A stretch of DNA of 64,000 bases, from assembly GCF_047495875.1 (NCBI RefSeq), contig NC_092471.1, positions 17,443,001-17,507,000 on the forward strand, given 5' to 3'. Shown here in pieces: positions 1 to 12,370 of this stretch. A model generated the notes under the pieces. That model saw nothing but the letters and a program-made list of their open reading frames with translations, was not told the DNA's origin and made no database searches. Made by a program: the position numbers and the translations under genes. The first letter of the stretch is position 1. Each line of letters begins with the position of its first letter. This DNA comes from Pithys albifrons albifrons (lineage: Eukaryota > Chordata > Aves > Passeriformes > Thamnophilidae).

Positions 1-3000
1 GCTAGCCAGCCCTTGCCAAAGGGGATGGAAGATGCCAGTTTGGAGTAGAGACACCCCCAAAAAGAGTCAAAGCCCAAGTGGCCGTGGGCACCCCCTTCAT
101 CCCCCATGACACCCACCCATCTGGTCAGGCCCTTTGTCCAGGCTGTCCTCAGGGGGCCAGGGGTGGCCATGGGTGCTATATGAGGCACCTGCGGCTCACA
201 CAATGGGCTGTGGGTGCTCGGGGGAGAGACAGATTGATGTATTGTGTGTGGGGGAGGAGGGCTGTCACTGGAATCCATGTGAACCCAGGCTTTTGGGGCA
301 GGGGAGATTGACAGCTTTTGTGGGTCGCAGCTCTCTTTCAAAGCTCTGCTTTATAGACAGTAGGTTAGGGGGCCCGGGCTTTCACTCCCATAATTCGAAC
401 AGGGCAATCATCAGCATTGAGAATTTCTTCTCTCTCTCTCCCCCTTTTTTTTTTCCACCCCCTTGTTATGCATTAAATGATTTCAGTGGAGGAATGTGCA
501 GCATTAATTAGAATTGGTTAGTAGATACTGAGGGGAAAAGTTTCTTCACAACAACTAAAAGAGGTGTCAGTGCTACAAAGAGGGTTTTGTTTTCACTCTC
601 CCCCACATTATCAGTGCAATATGTAAGGTAGCGATTCTTTTCATTTAAATTAAGTGGAAAGCTACTAAATCTTGTTTTATCCTCAAAAAAAAAAAAAAAG
701 GAAAAGGTCCTTAACACTTATCTTTTAACTTCTTTTATTTTGCAAGGTTAGTGTTTACTTTTGCTTTCAGTCCTCCCCATTAATCAGCCTGCAAAGATGT
801 GTATCCAGTTTTGTGTATCATTTAGCTCTTACAATTATAAGCCAGGACAATTAATATATAAGGATTGTCTCCTGATTAAAGCAACAACTTTACCATTTAA
901 AATACAAGACGCTCGTCTAGAAGGACACATTGAAATTCAGAAGTGTGGCTGGCTGTTCTCTGCAGGGATTTCCTCATTTCTTTCAACTTTTTAAATAGAA
1001 GTTAAGCTAAAAGATGGGCTTGAGCATATAAAGTAAGAGCTTAGAAGAAACGTTCATTAATATATTTATATATACTTTTTATTTCATTCCTTAAAAACTT
1101 TTTCCATTGACAACATGCAAACAATTAGCCCTAATAGTGTTTAAATATTTTCTTCCATCAAATATACTCAACTACTTCATAAAAAATTAAGAGAAAAATA
1201 AAAGTTTTTAAAAAATCTGAAATGACTGTCAACATTTAACAAGAGACACAATCCTAAGTGCTATACTGAGGGTAATATCACATTCCTTGTTTTCTGTTAA
1301 GTTTAAAAATTAACAAATTATTACCACCATAAAGCATAATCTCTTGAGACATGTAAAGCCAACTGCTGTCTCTAGAAATAAATTACTAAGGCTCCATGCC
1401 ATGCAGATTTCTTTGCCACATATTCCCCTGAAATGTGAAGATATTTACACTTTGACCACAATACCAGTCAGCAAATGCCACTTGTGTTCTTTTAACCAGG
1501 AAAAGTATAATTCCTGCTCGTTCCCCCTGAGGGAGAGCTGGAAAGTGCATCTACAGGCAGAGTTGCCTGAGCAGAAGAGAGCAGGTATTTCTGGACAGGG
1601 AGTGGTCCTTCTCCCGTAGGGCAGGTACCAGTGCCTAATATTTTATCACACATACACAGTCTGGCCTGTGGTTTATGAAGTCAAAGCCACAGCTTAAAAA
1701 GTAAACTTTGCTATTCAATATCCAGATCTTAACAAACTTGGCTATATCTTCATCTTACTGATGAATCAGGAATTGCTAGTGGAAGTATTTTTCTAACATA
1801 GCTTGGCATTGCCACAGCAACTTTAAGAGCTGCGTAAAGATGAGCTAAACAGAGCCTGTGCAGAGGAAGAGAGGAGGTTCCTACTATGCACAGGATGCAG
1901 TTTTCTAAATTGAAATTCAGCAATATAGAAAACAAGTTAAAGTGTATCACCTGCCGGCTGGAGACTTTTCCCCACTATGAATGGAAGGAAGAAACTTCCT
2001 AAACTTCTGGCATTGTCTTGCAAGGAAAAATCCATTGCACATGAAAAGTTGTTTTCCATAGTGCAAAAGAAGGGAGAAGCAGTGTCTCTTTCCTTCCACC
2101 TACCTAAAGCTGCAAATTCAGCTTCAGTAGCTAGGATTTAAGCTTGGAGGTTACACCATAGCAGGGAAGGCTCTATCAGCAGTATATAGTTAATTAATCA
2201 GGTGTCACTGTGCAGAGGATCCCTGGCAGACAAGCTGTTTGCTGCCTCAGACACAGAGCAGCACTTCTCTGGGGAGCTGGGGTCACTGCAAAGCTGGGGT
2301 TTGAAGTAAAGCCCAGCCTCAGGGTCAGTCGAGGCAGCCCAAAGCTTTCCCAGCTCTGTCCGTTCCCTGCACAGCCCTGGCACTGCTCAGCAGGACCAGC
2401 TCACTCCCTCCAGAGAGGCAACACCACTACACGGGTTGCTCTCACCAAGTTTTCCCGTGTCTCCTTCACCCCGGCCCCAGGGCCGGCTCCTCTTTTTCCC
2501 TTTTTTTTTTTTCCTGACCACAGAACCTCTCTCAGAGTTATGCATCCCTCATGCATGTAAATGAGAGGGGTCCAATTACACGCAGGGGAGAAAGGGTTTA
2601 ATGAATCGTGAAAAAGCAAGGGTTGCATAGAAAAAGCTCAATCCCAGTGCCCCCTCATCCCCCCACTTGGAAACGTGCGCTTCTCATTTTTGAGAGTGAT
2701 GAGGGAATGTGGAGGAGTGAATGGGAGAAACCACAGCTGAATGAATGCGATGTTTGTTTGTGTTTACTGCAGCCTACACTTGAAACCTGTGATATGCACT
2801 TTCACAGAAAAATGGATGAGCACAGACATTGTGTTTTCCACACAGCACGAGCAAATGCAACATATGATTGTAGATAACTCTCCACATGGAGACATTCCTC
2901 TTCTTGCTCTCCTTTCCTCTGTGTGTATGTGTAAGGTCTTATATGAGTTTAAAGGACAAAGAACAGGCAGAGGCTGGTTGTTATTTGCAAGGTCCTGTAA

Positions 3001-6000
3001 AACACAGGCTACACAGTCAAAACTGAGGGAGTAACTTCCACACCTGGCTGATCCTGAAATTGGTTGGTTATCACTGGCTATCCCAGGTGAATGAGAGCTA
3101 GACAGCACAGGATATGATGAGCATTTTAAGGCAAACCACTCTAAACTAATATTATTAACATCAAGTACCATTTCATAGGATGACATTTAAAACAGACATT
3201 AAAGCCATTGATGTATAAACATTCCATGACTCTTCAGAGGACTTTTCCTTCTGCTGTTTTTTTAATTTGTTTTTTTTTCTGTTTTTGTTTAGCAGGATTA
3301 ATTATTAATCAGTAACTGTTGCTAAAACGACTTTAATATCTAAAATTCTAGCAAGAAAAACTCCCAGTGCCCTTACTGGGAATTACACAGCACTGTGGTG
3401 CTGAGTTGTGAAAAGAAACAGAAATAAACACTTGAGTTTGAAGATGGTCCCCCTTTTCCATATCAATGAGGGAATCACAAGTACATCTCCAATCAAAATG
3501 TAGCAGAGTTATTGTCTGCTCAGCATCTTTAAAGTTTGGCCTCAACGTTTCTTTCTTTATTTGGACATGGACATATCTGTGAAATTGCAAATGGAAATGG
3601 TTTCTTATTAAGTAGGATGCAGTCAGAAGAATGGTTTTCACAAAAGCAGCGATAGGACAACCCCATGTAAGTTTACACGGGAATATGAGTAACCTGTGGA
3701 ATTATACCAAGCCTGACCCATTTTTTTACTAACTAGTTCTAGAACTCTGCAAGTAAAATGCGTAACTTACAGCAGTTATGAATGAATATTTCTTATTAGA
3801 AGTATATGAAATGAAAAGAAAGATTACTGCTTTGGTGTTACATATTTTAGTCCTGAGTTACTGGCCAGTTATACAGATGAGTGGTAGAATTCCCCGATCT
3901 GATTCAAAGTGAGTGAAGATTTATAGGAAGTCATGTGGAAAAACCAAATTGCTACTTCTGGACATAACAAAGCATGTTTTTTCAGTCTATTCAATTAATT
4001 TCATCCAAAAATGATACAGAACATATTTTAAAGAGCACACATGATGTAGGCAAAAATTTTGTATAAGTCACTCGCCCCTTACCTTTCCCTGGGCCACAGA
4101 ATGACTCACCCAGATAAATTAAACCTTGCTCAGAAACTAATATTTAGAGAAGCACAGATGGAAAAAATACCATCTGAGTTAGAAAACAATATCATATACA
4201 ACTGTGTTAAGAGAAAGACACACTCTGGAGCTCATAGTTATGATGCATTTCACCATTGAGGCTGGATAAACAAAATATTTTCAGCTACAGATTTCACCAA
4301 TAGGCAGGTACCATGCTATTAGTGTGTTTTCATGAAGGACCAAACACCACTGGGGTTGAAGGACTTACTTTTTTAGTTTGTCTTCCAGTTAGCTTTTGTT
4401 TTAAGTTATTTAAGGGCAATGCCTTTTTAATGCATTTTGGGGTTATCTTCTTTTATTGTAATGCAGTGCAGAAGAACAGTTCTTTAATACAGAATAAAAA
4501 TAAAAAAGAAAATCAATATAAAGTACCAAGTCACTCATGAGATATCCTTTTTTTTGTATTCTTACCAAAACAAGAGTAGTTAAAAGCACAAAACCATGTA
4601 AATGCTCTGCCACATCAATAGGACACACCACTATCAGAAGGATCATTTTCTACATCAAATCATAACCCTGAAATTTTTCTTTCCCATCAGTTTCTTCTAT
4701 GTGACTGTTTCTGTGGTGCTTTTACCACATTGCTTTTTCTCCCCTGCCCATTCACGGCAGATATTTGTGGTGGTGGTCACACTGGGACACTTTCCATGGA
4801 TCATCAATTCAGCCTCCACCTCCTGGAAAGGTGCTGGTACTTTTCTAAGGTCTGTTCTAGTGAGGTAGGAGGAGATCCAGAGGGCTGCTTTTCTTCTGAA
4901 GTGTACACAAACATTTTGCATGTTCCCAGACACTCTAATCCAGTCCTTTTGTCCCTATTTATGTGCTAACTCAGTGGTAAGAACATACACACCTTGCCTT
5001 GTTCTTCAAAGCTCCTGCTTGTTTCTACACAACTACTACCAAGAAGAGCAAGATGAGCCACAGGGGGATGGCACAAGGAAAATAGCAAAGATCTGTCTCA
5101 GTTTTGGTCCACCAGCTCTGGCACATCTGCCTTTAAAATTTAACTGCATATGAGTTTTGTTTTCATTAACCAGTTCTGATTTTCACAACCCAGGATTTGA
5201 CTGTTTGCACAAAAAGCCTTTGCTTTTCTTTCAGCAGAAAACATACTAAAATACACTTTCAAGTTGTAGATTTTTTTTTAATGGGGACACACTAGGCAAT
5301 TAAGGAAATCATGCACCATACCATGTGGAGGCCTCCTAACAAATACAACTTTGGTGGCCATGACCCTGGCCAGAGGAAGAAGGCTGTGATGTCACCTCAT
5401 CCCCAAGTCCCAGTTTCACGGGTAGTATCTCTGAAAGGAATTGTCTAAAAGAGATTGTTCCTTATGAAAAGTTCACATGATGGAGTCTGAAGGGCTTGTT
5501 TCACTTGGAGCCCAGCAGGACAGAGCTGTTTGGAAAGAAGCATTCAGTGTGTTCTGTTTTGCTGAAAGCTGTCACAGTGAACAAGTACTTAGCAAACAGC
5601 ATGAACAAGGATATGAACTAGAAAACTAGCAGGGCCCTGACAACATTGTAATAGTGGGCTCATCTGTTCACAGCCTGTACAGTGATGCATGGGGGCACGA
5701 GAGGGAAAACAGAAGAACCAGATTTCTGTAATTTTAATTTTTTTCAAGGTGACGGTTTATCTTTGCTCCAAACTTGTTTGTATTATCGTGGTCACTTTTG
5801 GCATCACTGGGAGGGGGCAGCATCCTGGCAAGATGAGGTTCAGGGCAGAGGCACAGTGCAGCCCAAGGGGTGAACTGATTGATTATCTAAAAATCAGTCA
5901 GTTCTTGTCCCATTGTCCTGCTTTATAATGTCTTCACTTCTGTTTTGATGGGTTCCCTGTTTAAGCTGTCATGCCTTATATGTCTAATCCATATTTAGCA

Positions 6001-8719
6001 GTGAACAAAAGCTCCCTAAGTCCCAGTCCAGAACTGGGAGAGAAACTGCCATTCCACACCTTTAAAAGGAAGCCACTTTCACTCAAGCACCTCTTTGATG
6101 ACACCATATATATACAGACTAGCACTGATTGAAGACCCCACTCCCTCTACCCCATTAGACTATTGAAGGATGCACATTAGGAGATAACAAATGAGTAAGA
6201 AATAAAAATATCATAAACAAATATTCCCCTTTTGGATTTCAATACTGCATCCACATCCTTATTTCTCCAGCAAATCTCAAAAATATACTAACCATACTTT
6301 TCCCCCATCATTATGACAGTTCTCTAGTTTATGACAAGCAGTGTTTCAAAAGCTGTAATAAATAATTTTTTATTTATCACCTCTAACATGTGCATTTTCC
6401 TAGACAGAGAAAGTCCCAAACTGGTGTCCTTTGCTAGAGAAGACTAATAGTCCCTTCTCCAGATTGTCTTCTAGTAAGCAATTTACACAAAATCACTTTT
6501 CCCTCATTCCCTCTACAAGGACAGAAGACTTGGAATGTTTAAGGGAATAGCCCAGCACAGCTTATAGACCTCAGCAAGTTCAGGATGACAGGACTTTTCC
6601 TAGCCTATTCCAGCCTATAGGAAATCCTGTTGATTTTATCAGATCCTGGGATGTCTTCCTGGACCTGTTATCCATTCCCTTCATACCCTCTGCCATGGCT
6701 GAAAACCTCTGCTAATGCTTTGTGGAAAGAGCACAGGTGGAGAAAGAGGGAATGAAGAAGCACCTACCCCTACATTCATTGTTGAGATGGATCACAACCA
6801 CTACTCCAATCCTGACTCTCTCACTGCACTTCATTTCTGCATTCATGGCCAGTAACAGTATTATTACTTCTGCCTGTAAATTTTGATCTTAATTTATAAG
6901 GCCAAAATAGATTGCTTTAGAATTATTATAAGGATTATTTAGTTTCACTTCCCATTTCAAGTCAGCCCATATGCCATATACAGTAACTTTGGCATCTAAG
7001 GAATATCTGCCTTTAATCTGAGGCTTCCAAACCTTTAGCATGAAGCACAGGAATGTTTTTTTAGTAACCCACATGGTTTCTGGCTAAATTCTCCACTAAG
7101 TCCCTCCACAACACTGACAGATGGCTAGCTTTAGGATGAGCTGTGTTCCAGGGAAATCCAGAGTTGTGACTATCAAAGTGACAGGTCTGTGCTGACTTTG
7201 TCTGAATCTCAGGAACATGTTTCACCATTTTTTTTTGATATGCAAATACATTACTCTCTAGTTAACATGTAAACTGGGTACCAGGTGTTTTCTCAGACTC
7301 AAAAATACCTTATGGGATTAAATTTACTTCAATGATACACAAAGCTAGTCTCTTCCTTTGACAATCACATCCCTCAGATCCTGGTAATTGTGTTACAAGC
7401 TTATCACTGTAACAGAGTTTTTCAGCAAAGCAAGTGTCTTTTGTGAGGATACCAATTATGATGAGACTTTTCTCCCACTGATTTTTCCAGCTACTCCCTG
7501 AACCACATAGCATGTTTTCATTATGGAGAGAAAAAAGAGTGTTCTTCCCTTCCTTTTCTTTTTCAGCCAAATCTACTTTAATTTCAAGTGCACTGCAGAG
7601 CAGAAGTTTGAAAGGACTAGGCTTTTTCAAAAATGCCATCATTACCTAGGGGCCTGTATCATAGATATTTTTAACAGGATCGCTTGGATTAGCCAGGAAA
7701 ATTCTGTCTGTATAGCAAGAAAATGTTCACATTATGCCCTCACCACAGGACTGAGAGTGAAACCCCTGCAGAGGTGGCCTCCAGGTAGAAACAGTGACAT
7801 TTCCAGCTGACAGAGATGGCAACAGAAGATGCCACCACTGCACACTGATTCTGGACCACTGCATAGCTGCAGGAGGGCAGGATGCAATTGCATCCCCCCC
7901 CTCTGTCCCTCTATCTCTATAAAATATCCCTTGTCGTTTTTATGACTTTTGTCTTTAAATTTGCAAAACTACTTTACCCCAACTGCACTGTTCCTTGCAA
8001 CATCTGCAGCACCACAAACAGGATGTCAATACAGATCTGCTGCTAAAACTGTTACTGTCCCATCTGCCACCTAGAAAGAAGCATCCAAGCAGCAGGATTT
8101 TATGTCCTTCCATACCATGGGTAAAAAACATTGTCTTCCATTCCCCTCACCACAGATAGCCCAAATTCTTTGTGTTTAAACTGTTCCCTTCCCAGGCTTT
8201 CCTATCTTTAACCCATGCACCATCTGAAACTAAACCACAGAGCTCCTTTCATGCAGGGAGGGATGTGTTCCTGCCAGGTTCCAGTGTTCTAGGGAATTTG
8301 CCAGATCCCTCAATAATCTGATCCTCTGCCTTTTGGCTCCAATGTTCAGAGCTGGCTCTTTGGTCTGAGTTCTCCCAAAACAGGATCTCCATCCACTCCT
8401 GTATCGTGCTTTCCCTACTGCCTGGTAACCATGTGTAAGGTCCATCTCCTTCAGCACTCCCTTCCTCAGAGGAGTAGCCCGAGGAAGCAGCACTCTCCAG
8501 AATACAGAGGCATATGCAAGAACAAAGGATTTCTATTTGCAGTGTCCCATTTAAGTTTTCTGGTGCCTTAAGCACTGCAGTAAATGCACTGGGTTCAATT
8601 CTCACAGCACAAAACACCCTTCATAGGGCTGCAGGAGGCCAGCAGAAGTGCAGGAGCAAGGAGAAGGAAAGTGATGTCAAAGATGATCTGAACAGGCACT
8701 GGAAAGGGAGCAGGTACAG
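1..8719. other. Unique non-coding DNA, no gene recognised
   Basis: No CR1, LTR, tRNA or recognisable exon was seen. Open frames are scattered on both strands, the longest about 140 codons (2764-3186, minus), with no domain or family resemblance and low-complexity stretches where they cross T or A runs. The first ~500 bases are more G+C-rich than what follows. Short structures include a 7-base inverted repeat ACACGGG/CCCGTGT (2429-2435 and 2454-2460) and a 16-base perfect palindrome at 7880-7895. Most likely intergenic or intronic; the absence of a gene is a judgement from reading, not from alignment. Confidence 0.6.
7880..7895. repeat. 16-bp perfect palindrome
   Basis: GGATGCAATTGCATCC equals its own reverse complement and is followed by a run of C. 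It contains two overlapping inverted ATGCAAT half sites, as in C/EBP- or POU-type recognition. The symmetry is seen directly; any binding role is inference. Confidence 0.55.
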
Positions 8720-8960
8720 CTGAGCTGCACTACACTGAGCGCCCAGCTCCTGTTAGGTACACCTGCCTCTAGCTGGGGCAGGCAGCTGGATATACCAGGT
8801 TTTGTGGCCAAAGATAAGAGATGTCCCCTAGCCTTGGGGGCAGCCAATTAATCATTGTGCACATGCTAAGGGAAAAGTCCAAGCCAGCAAGACTGCAGTA
8901 GTGCCAGCCTGAGGGAGAGGAGAGGTGCCACCCTGTTCAGCTGTTAGATCATTGCACAGA
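8720..8960. promoter_or_regulatory. Candidate enhancer-like conserved block
   Basis: High-complexity sequence with a dense set of vertebrate transcription-factor-like sites: an E-box CAGCTG (8783-8788), a GATA site GATAAG (8813-8818) and a homeobox plus SOX-like string CCAATTAATCATTGTG (8843-8858). It is more G+C-rich than its surroundings, has no open frame of note and matches no repeat I know. The appearance is that of a conserved non-coding element, but conservation itself is not visible from one sequence. Confidence 0.3.
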
Positions 8961-9251
8961 CCCAGGGGCTGGAGGATGTCACTGCTCCAGATATTGCCCA
9001 TCTGAAGGACTACTCTCACAAGCTCTTGTTCCCTCTTCTACCAAAAATGAACAGATTTTTCAGAGGAGGAATGTAATTGCAAAAGTCCTGAGTTAATCAA
9101 ATGCTTTAAAAACACACTGCCTGTTATACAATGGATCAACTTTGTCCTGGGTGTCAGTCCATTCGCTCCAACAAGCTTGCACCAGAGACGAATTTGCTCT
9201 GGTGCCTTTGTGAATAAAATTCTAGATTAAAAGAGACCCTATATAGAGCTG

Positions 9252-9511
9252 GTCCCAGAGGTAATTGCTAGTTAATCAGCCAATTAACTGACCCAATGAG
9301 TAGGAAAAGGGGAAGGGGGAGCAAGGGAGAAAACAAATCAGTCAAGGTATGGTAAAATATAATTCTCTAGGAGTTAATGTTAGAAACCTTTTCAAAGGGA
9401 TTGCAGCCTACCTTGACTCACTCCCCTTCTTCTTTCCTTTTTCTCTTCTTCCCAATTTGTAATTGTTGGTTCCCCTAATTGGCTGATTAACTACTTATTA
9501 CAGACAGACCT
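9252..9511. repeat. Long imperfect inverted repeat, arms about 81-85 bp
   Basis: TAGTTAATCAGCCAATTA at 9269-9286 recurs as its exact reverse complement at 9476-9493 (18 of 18). The inner ends also match: AGTCAAGGTA at 9340-9349 pairs with its reverse complement at 9409-9418. Between these anchors the left arm is purine-rich (9301-9332) and the right arm pyrimidine-rich (9420-9453), so the arms pair loosely along their length around a loop of 59 bases. Outside the 18-mer the similarity continues weakly to about 9252 and 9511. It could be an old foldback or MITE-like DNA transposon, or a regulatory element with mirrored homeobox sites. No transposase or clear target duplication was seen. Confidence 0.65.
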
Positions 9512-11511
9512 GGAGGTATGTGGGATCCCGTTAGCCAAGGAACTTGATTGCATCTAGCGAAGCAAGGCTGAATGCAGCAGAGCATCTGGATGGGCTGTTT
9601 TTCTCTTACCCAGTCTGATGGCTTAGAGTCAAGTAGCATTTCATTTGAGAAGATCCTTTTTGAAGCTAGCTTCTATTTTATTTATGTTACACTACAAAGA
9701 AAGGGAAGGAATTTTTTTTAATACTGTTATGCAAGTGGAATTATTTTTAGCAGTGGAATTTATACACCTCAAACTAACCTATTTACTATTGACTGATATA
9801 CTATCAACACTATGAGGATATTTTAACGAATGAGCTGTTACAGCTGCTTGATGTTAAAATAATAAGTAATGACAATAGAATTAACCTCTATTTTCCTTTG
9901 ATAGTGTTACCAGGCTGCTCTCTACCAGCAGCAGTGCTGGGAGATGAGTCCTAATGGTGAAAAGGGCAAGCTGAGAAAGTTACCCTCATTCCCAGTCCTT
10001 GAATATCTGCTGGGGAAAAGAGCAGAGCTCACCCTTGCATCTGTTGGCTTCACATAAGATTTATAGCAGGTCAAAAGGGAGGTATCAGTCAGTTCTGGTC
10101 CATTCTGAAACCACAAAACCAAGGAGTTGCTCTCTGAAGCTTCAAAGAGTTGTTTTGCCGCTCGTTCAACATAAAGTAAATCTCACAGCAACACTTTAAC
10201 ACACCTTTTCCAGCACCTCTGTAGACAGAGATGGAGCTGCTGCACATAAAATAATGACAGCCACAGCTATGCAGGGCATGAGGTTTGACCTCCCTAAAAC
10301 AATACATGTCAGTGCACATGGCTGCACATACACAGGATATTTTCTACTGCTGGTGGATTATTTTGGTCACTTATCCTCCTGTGTAGATAGTAAATAATAC
10401 TCTTTTTCTCTCCTCCTTTCTTGAGCAGCGGGACTCTGTGCAAAGCATCAAATACTCCAACTACAATTGTCCAGAGAGATGGACAGAGAATGGGGTTCTC
10501 CTGACATAACCTCTGTTGCAAAAACCTCTTCTTCAAATTCCACTTTCCTCCTTCACCTTCAGAAGAGAGTTTGGAATTCTAATTGTATTTAATGTTTGTG
10601 ATGACTCAGTCCTTCTACCCCTCTTTTCCTGCTTAGCAAAAGGGCAGGCTAAGCCTGGGCAGCCCATCCTCAACTGCATGTAAATCACAATCTGATTAGG
10701 CAGCGATATATTCATCTCTAACTCCTGTATAAAAGTTATTCAAGTATTTTGACAAAATAAGTGCTGTTTACTTTATACATTTTCTGCTAATTCTAAAGAT
10801 TTCTGCAAACCTAAAGGATCTCATGGAATTTACAGGCTTGTGGCTTTGCTATTGAAAGTATAAAAGCATGCTAAATTAAGTTGATTTGCCTGTGAAAGAA
10901 ATACGTCCATTATTCATGTCAGGGCCCTGTCACATCAAATTGAGGGAGTGAAGAAAACCCTTTTTTATCAACGTTTAGAAGCAAGGAAAAAACCAACCAT
11001 TCAGGGACTGAATTTCAATTGGGAGAAAGTCAGTCTGAAAGCAAGGTTAAAAAAAAAAAAAGCTGGGGACATGTCTAATGTTGGAAATCAGCAAAGGGTG
11101 GGTTGATTTAACTTTGGCTGGAATCTTTCAAACAGAAAGCCAGGACGAAACTTAAAGTAGCAAGCACTACACACAGTCTCAATGTCTCTCATGTGTAAAC
11201 TTGTCAGAAGTAGTTAAGCTAATTCAGATTTAAAACTTTTCAGACCCTGTTCTCCTCAGATGCTTCTAAATAATGATAAAAATTGTTAAACAAAGCATTG
11301 CATTTGAGTTCAACTAATGCATTTATCCACTGGTTATTGTTTGATTTAATTCTTATTATCAGACAACAGGTAGGGGTTTTAAAGTTTGATTAGCTGGCAG
11401 ATAAATTGAAAAAAGGCTGGTTTAGGTAGAGGTGTTCTTCAGCTGTGCATATCTGTAAGAGGGGCCTGACAGGATCAAAAGTAGTCAGGATTGTTTCCTG
11501 TCCACTATAAG

Positions 11512-11551
11512 ACATATATATATTTATATAGGTATATATACATATACACAC
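11512..11551. repeat. Imperfect TA-rich tract, TA/TATATACA type
   Basis: Alternating T and A broken by single G and C bases, ending in CACAC. It is a decayed dinucleotide microsatellite with no sign of function. Confidence 0.75.
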
Positions 11552-12328
11552 TACTTCATGTAGTCAGAAAATCTTCACTGATTTTTGATGATATAGTGTG
11601 GTAAGTACAGACAAATTAAATGGCACAAGATATCTTTTAAATAAAAAATTCATTTGCAGCCAGCTAAACTATTCGAATATAGAGTTAAATGAAAAACTGT
11701 AAGGGGAATTTTATGCACTGAAATTGTCTGACATTAATTTCTCGTGTGTCCTGCTTACTTAGCAAACAAAAAGCTTACAGTTGCTGCTCGCTACAGTTGG
11801 TTTTTATAAGCTTAAAACCACCATGTTAAGCAGCATTTCACAGTCCTCTGCTTAAAGCCTAATTGGTTTAGACTGGACACCTTAGAGATATTCTTTAGAA
11901 GAAGCCCAGTTTTTATGTTGCTGACATTATTATACTGTACAAAGGGTAATTCAGCAACTTGTTTGCCTTAACTCATGTTTCTGGGTACCAGGCCTACACA
12001 TCATTTCTGCATGAAATTTGTTTTCTTACCTTTTGTTTTCTCCTAGCCTTAGAGCCCTTGGGTTAACATGTTTTCTGCTGTAAAGCTCTTATGTGAAAGA
12101 CACTTTACCACCTCATCCAGCCTCTCTCAGGCTTCCCAGCTTCAAAGTCTCAAGCTGGGAAAGCAAATCTAAGTCCCAAATGCCAGACTGCGGCTTCTAT
12201 AGGACCCTCCACTAAAGTTAAGTTCTTGTCTTTAATTGAAAATTGCAGCCAGTGTAAATAGGAGATAGTTTGCAGCAAGCTTGTCCACAAAAGGAATTAC
12301 CTTGTGGAGTGGCTACATTGGGGCAAAC

Positions 12329-12370
12329 AGAGGGGATAAAGAAGAGAAAGAAAAAGAGAAAGAAAAAAAG
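12329..12370 (+). repeat. Homopurine tract (GAAA/GA-rich)
   Basis: About 42 bases of A and G with a single T, made of AGAAA and AAAAGAG units. It is low-complexity, and a minus-strand open frame across it (12297-12479) yields a Leu/Phe/Ser-rich string that is a by-product of the tract. Confidence 0.75.

Noticed and set aside
2764..3186. 140-codon minus frame
   Set aside because: No recognisable domain and Ser/Cys-rich composition without pattern; length is within chance for A+T-rich DNA.
5571..5585. TCACAGTGAAC resembles part of miR-128
   Set aside because: Short match only, no hairpin partner.
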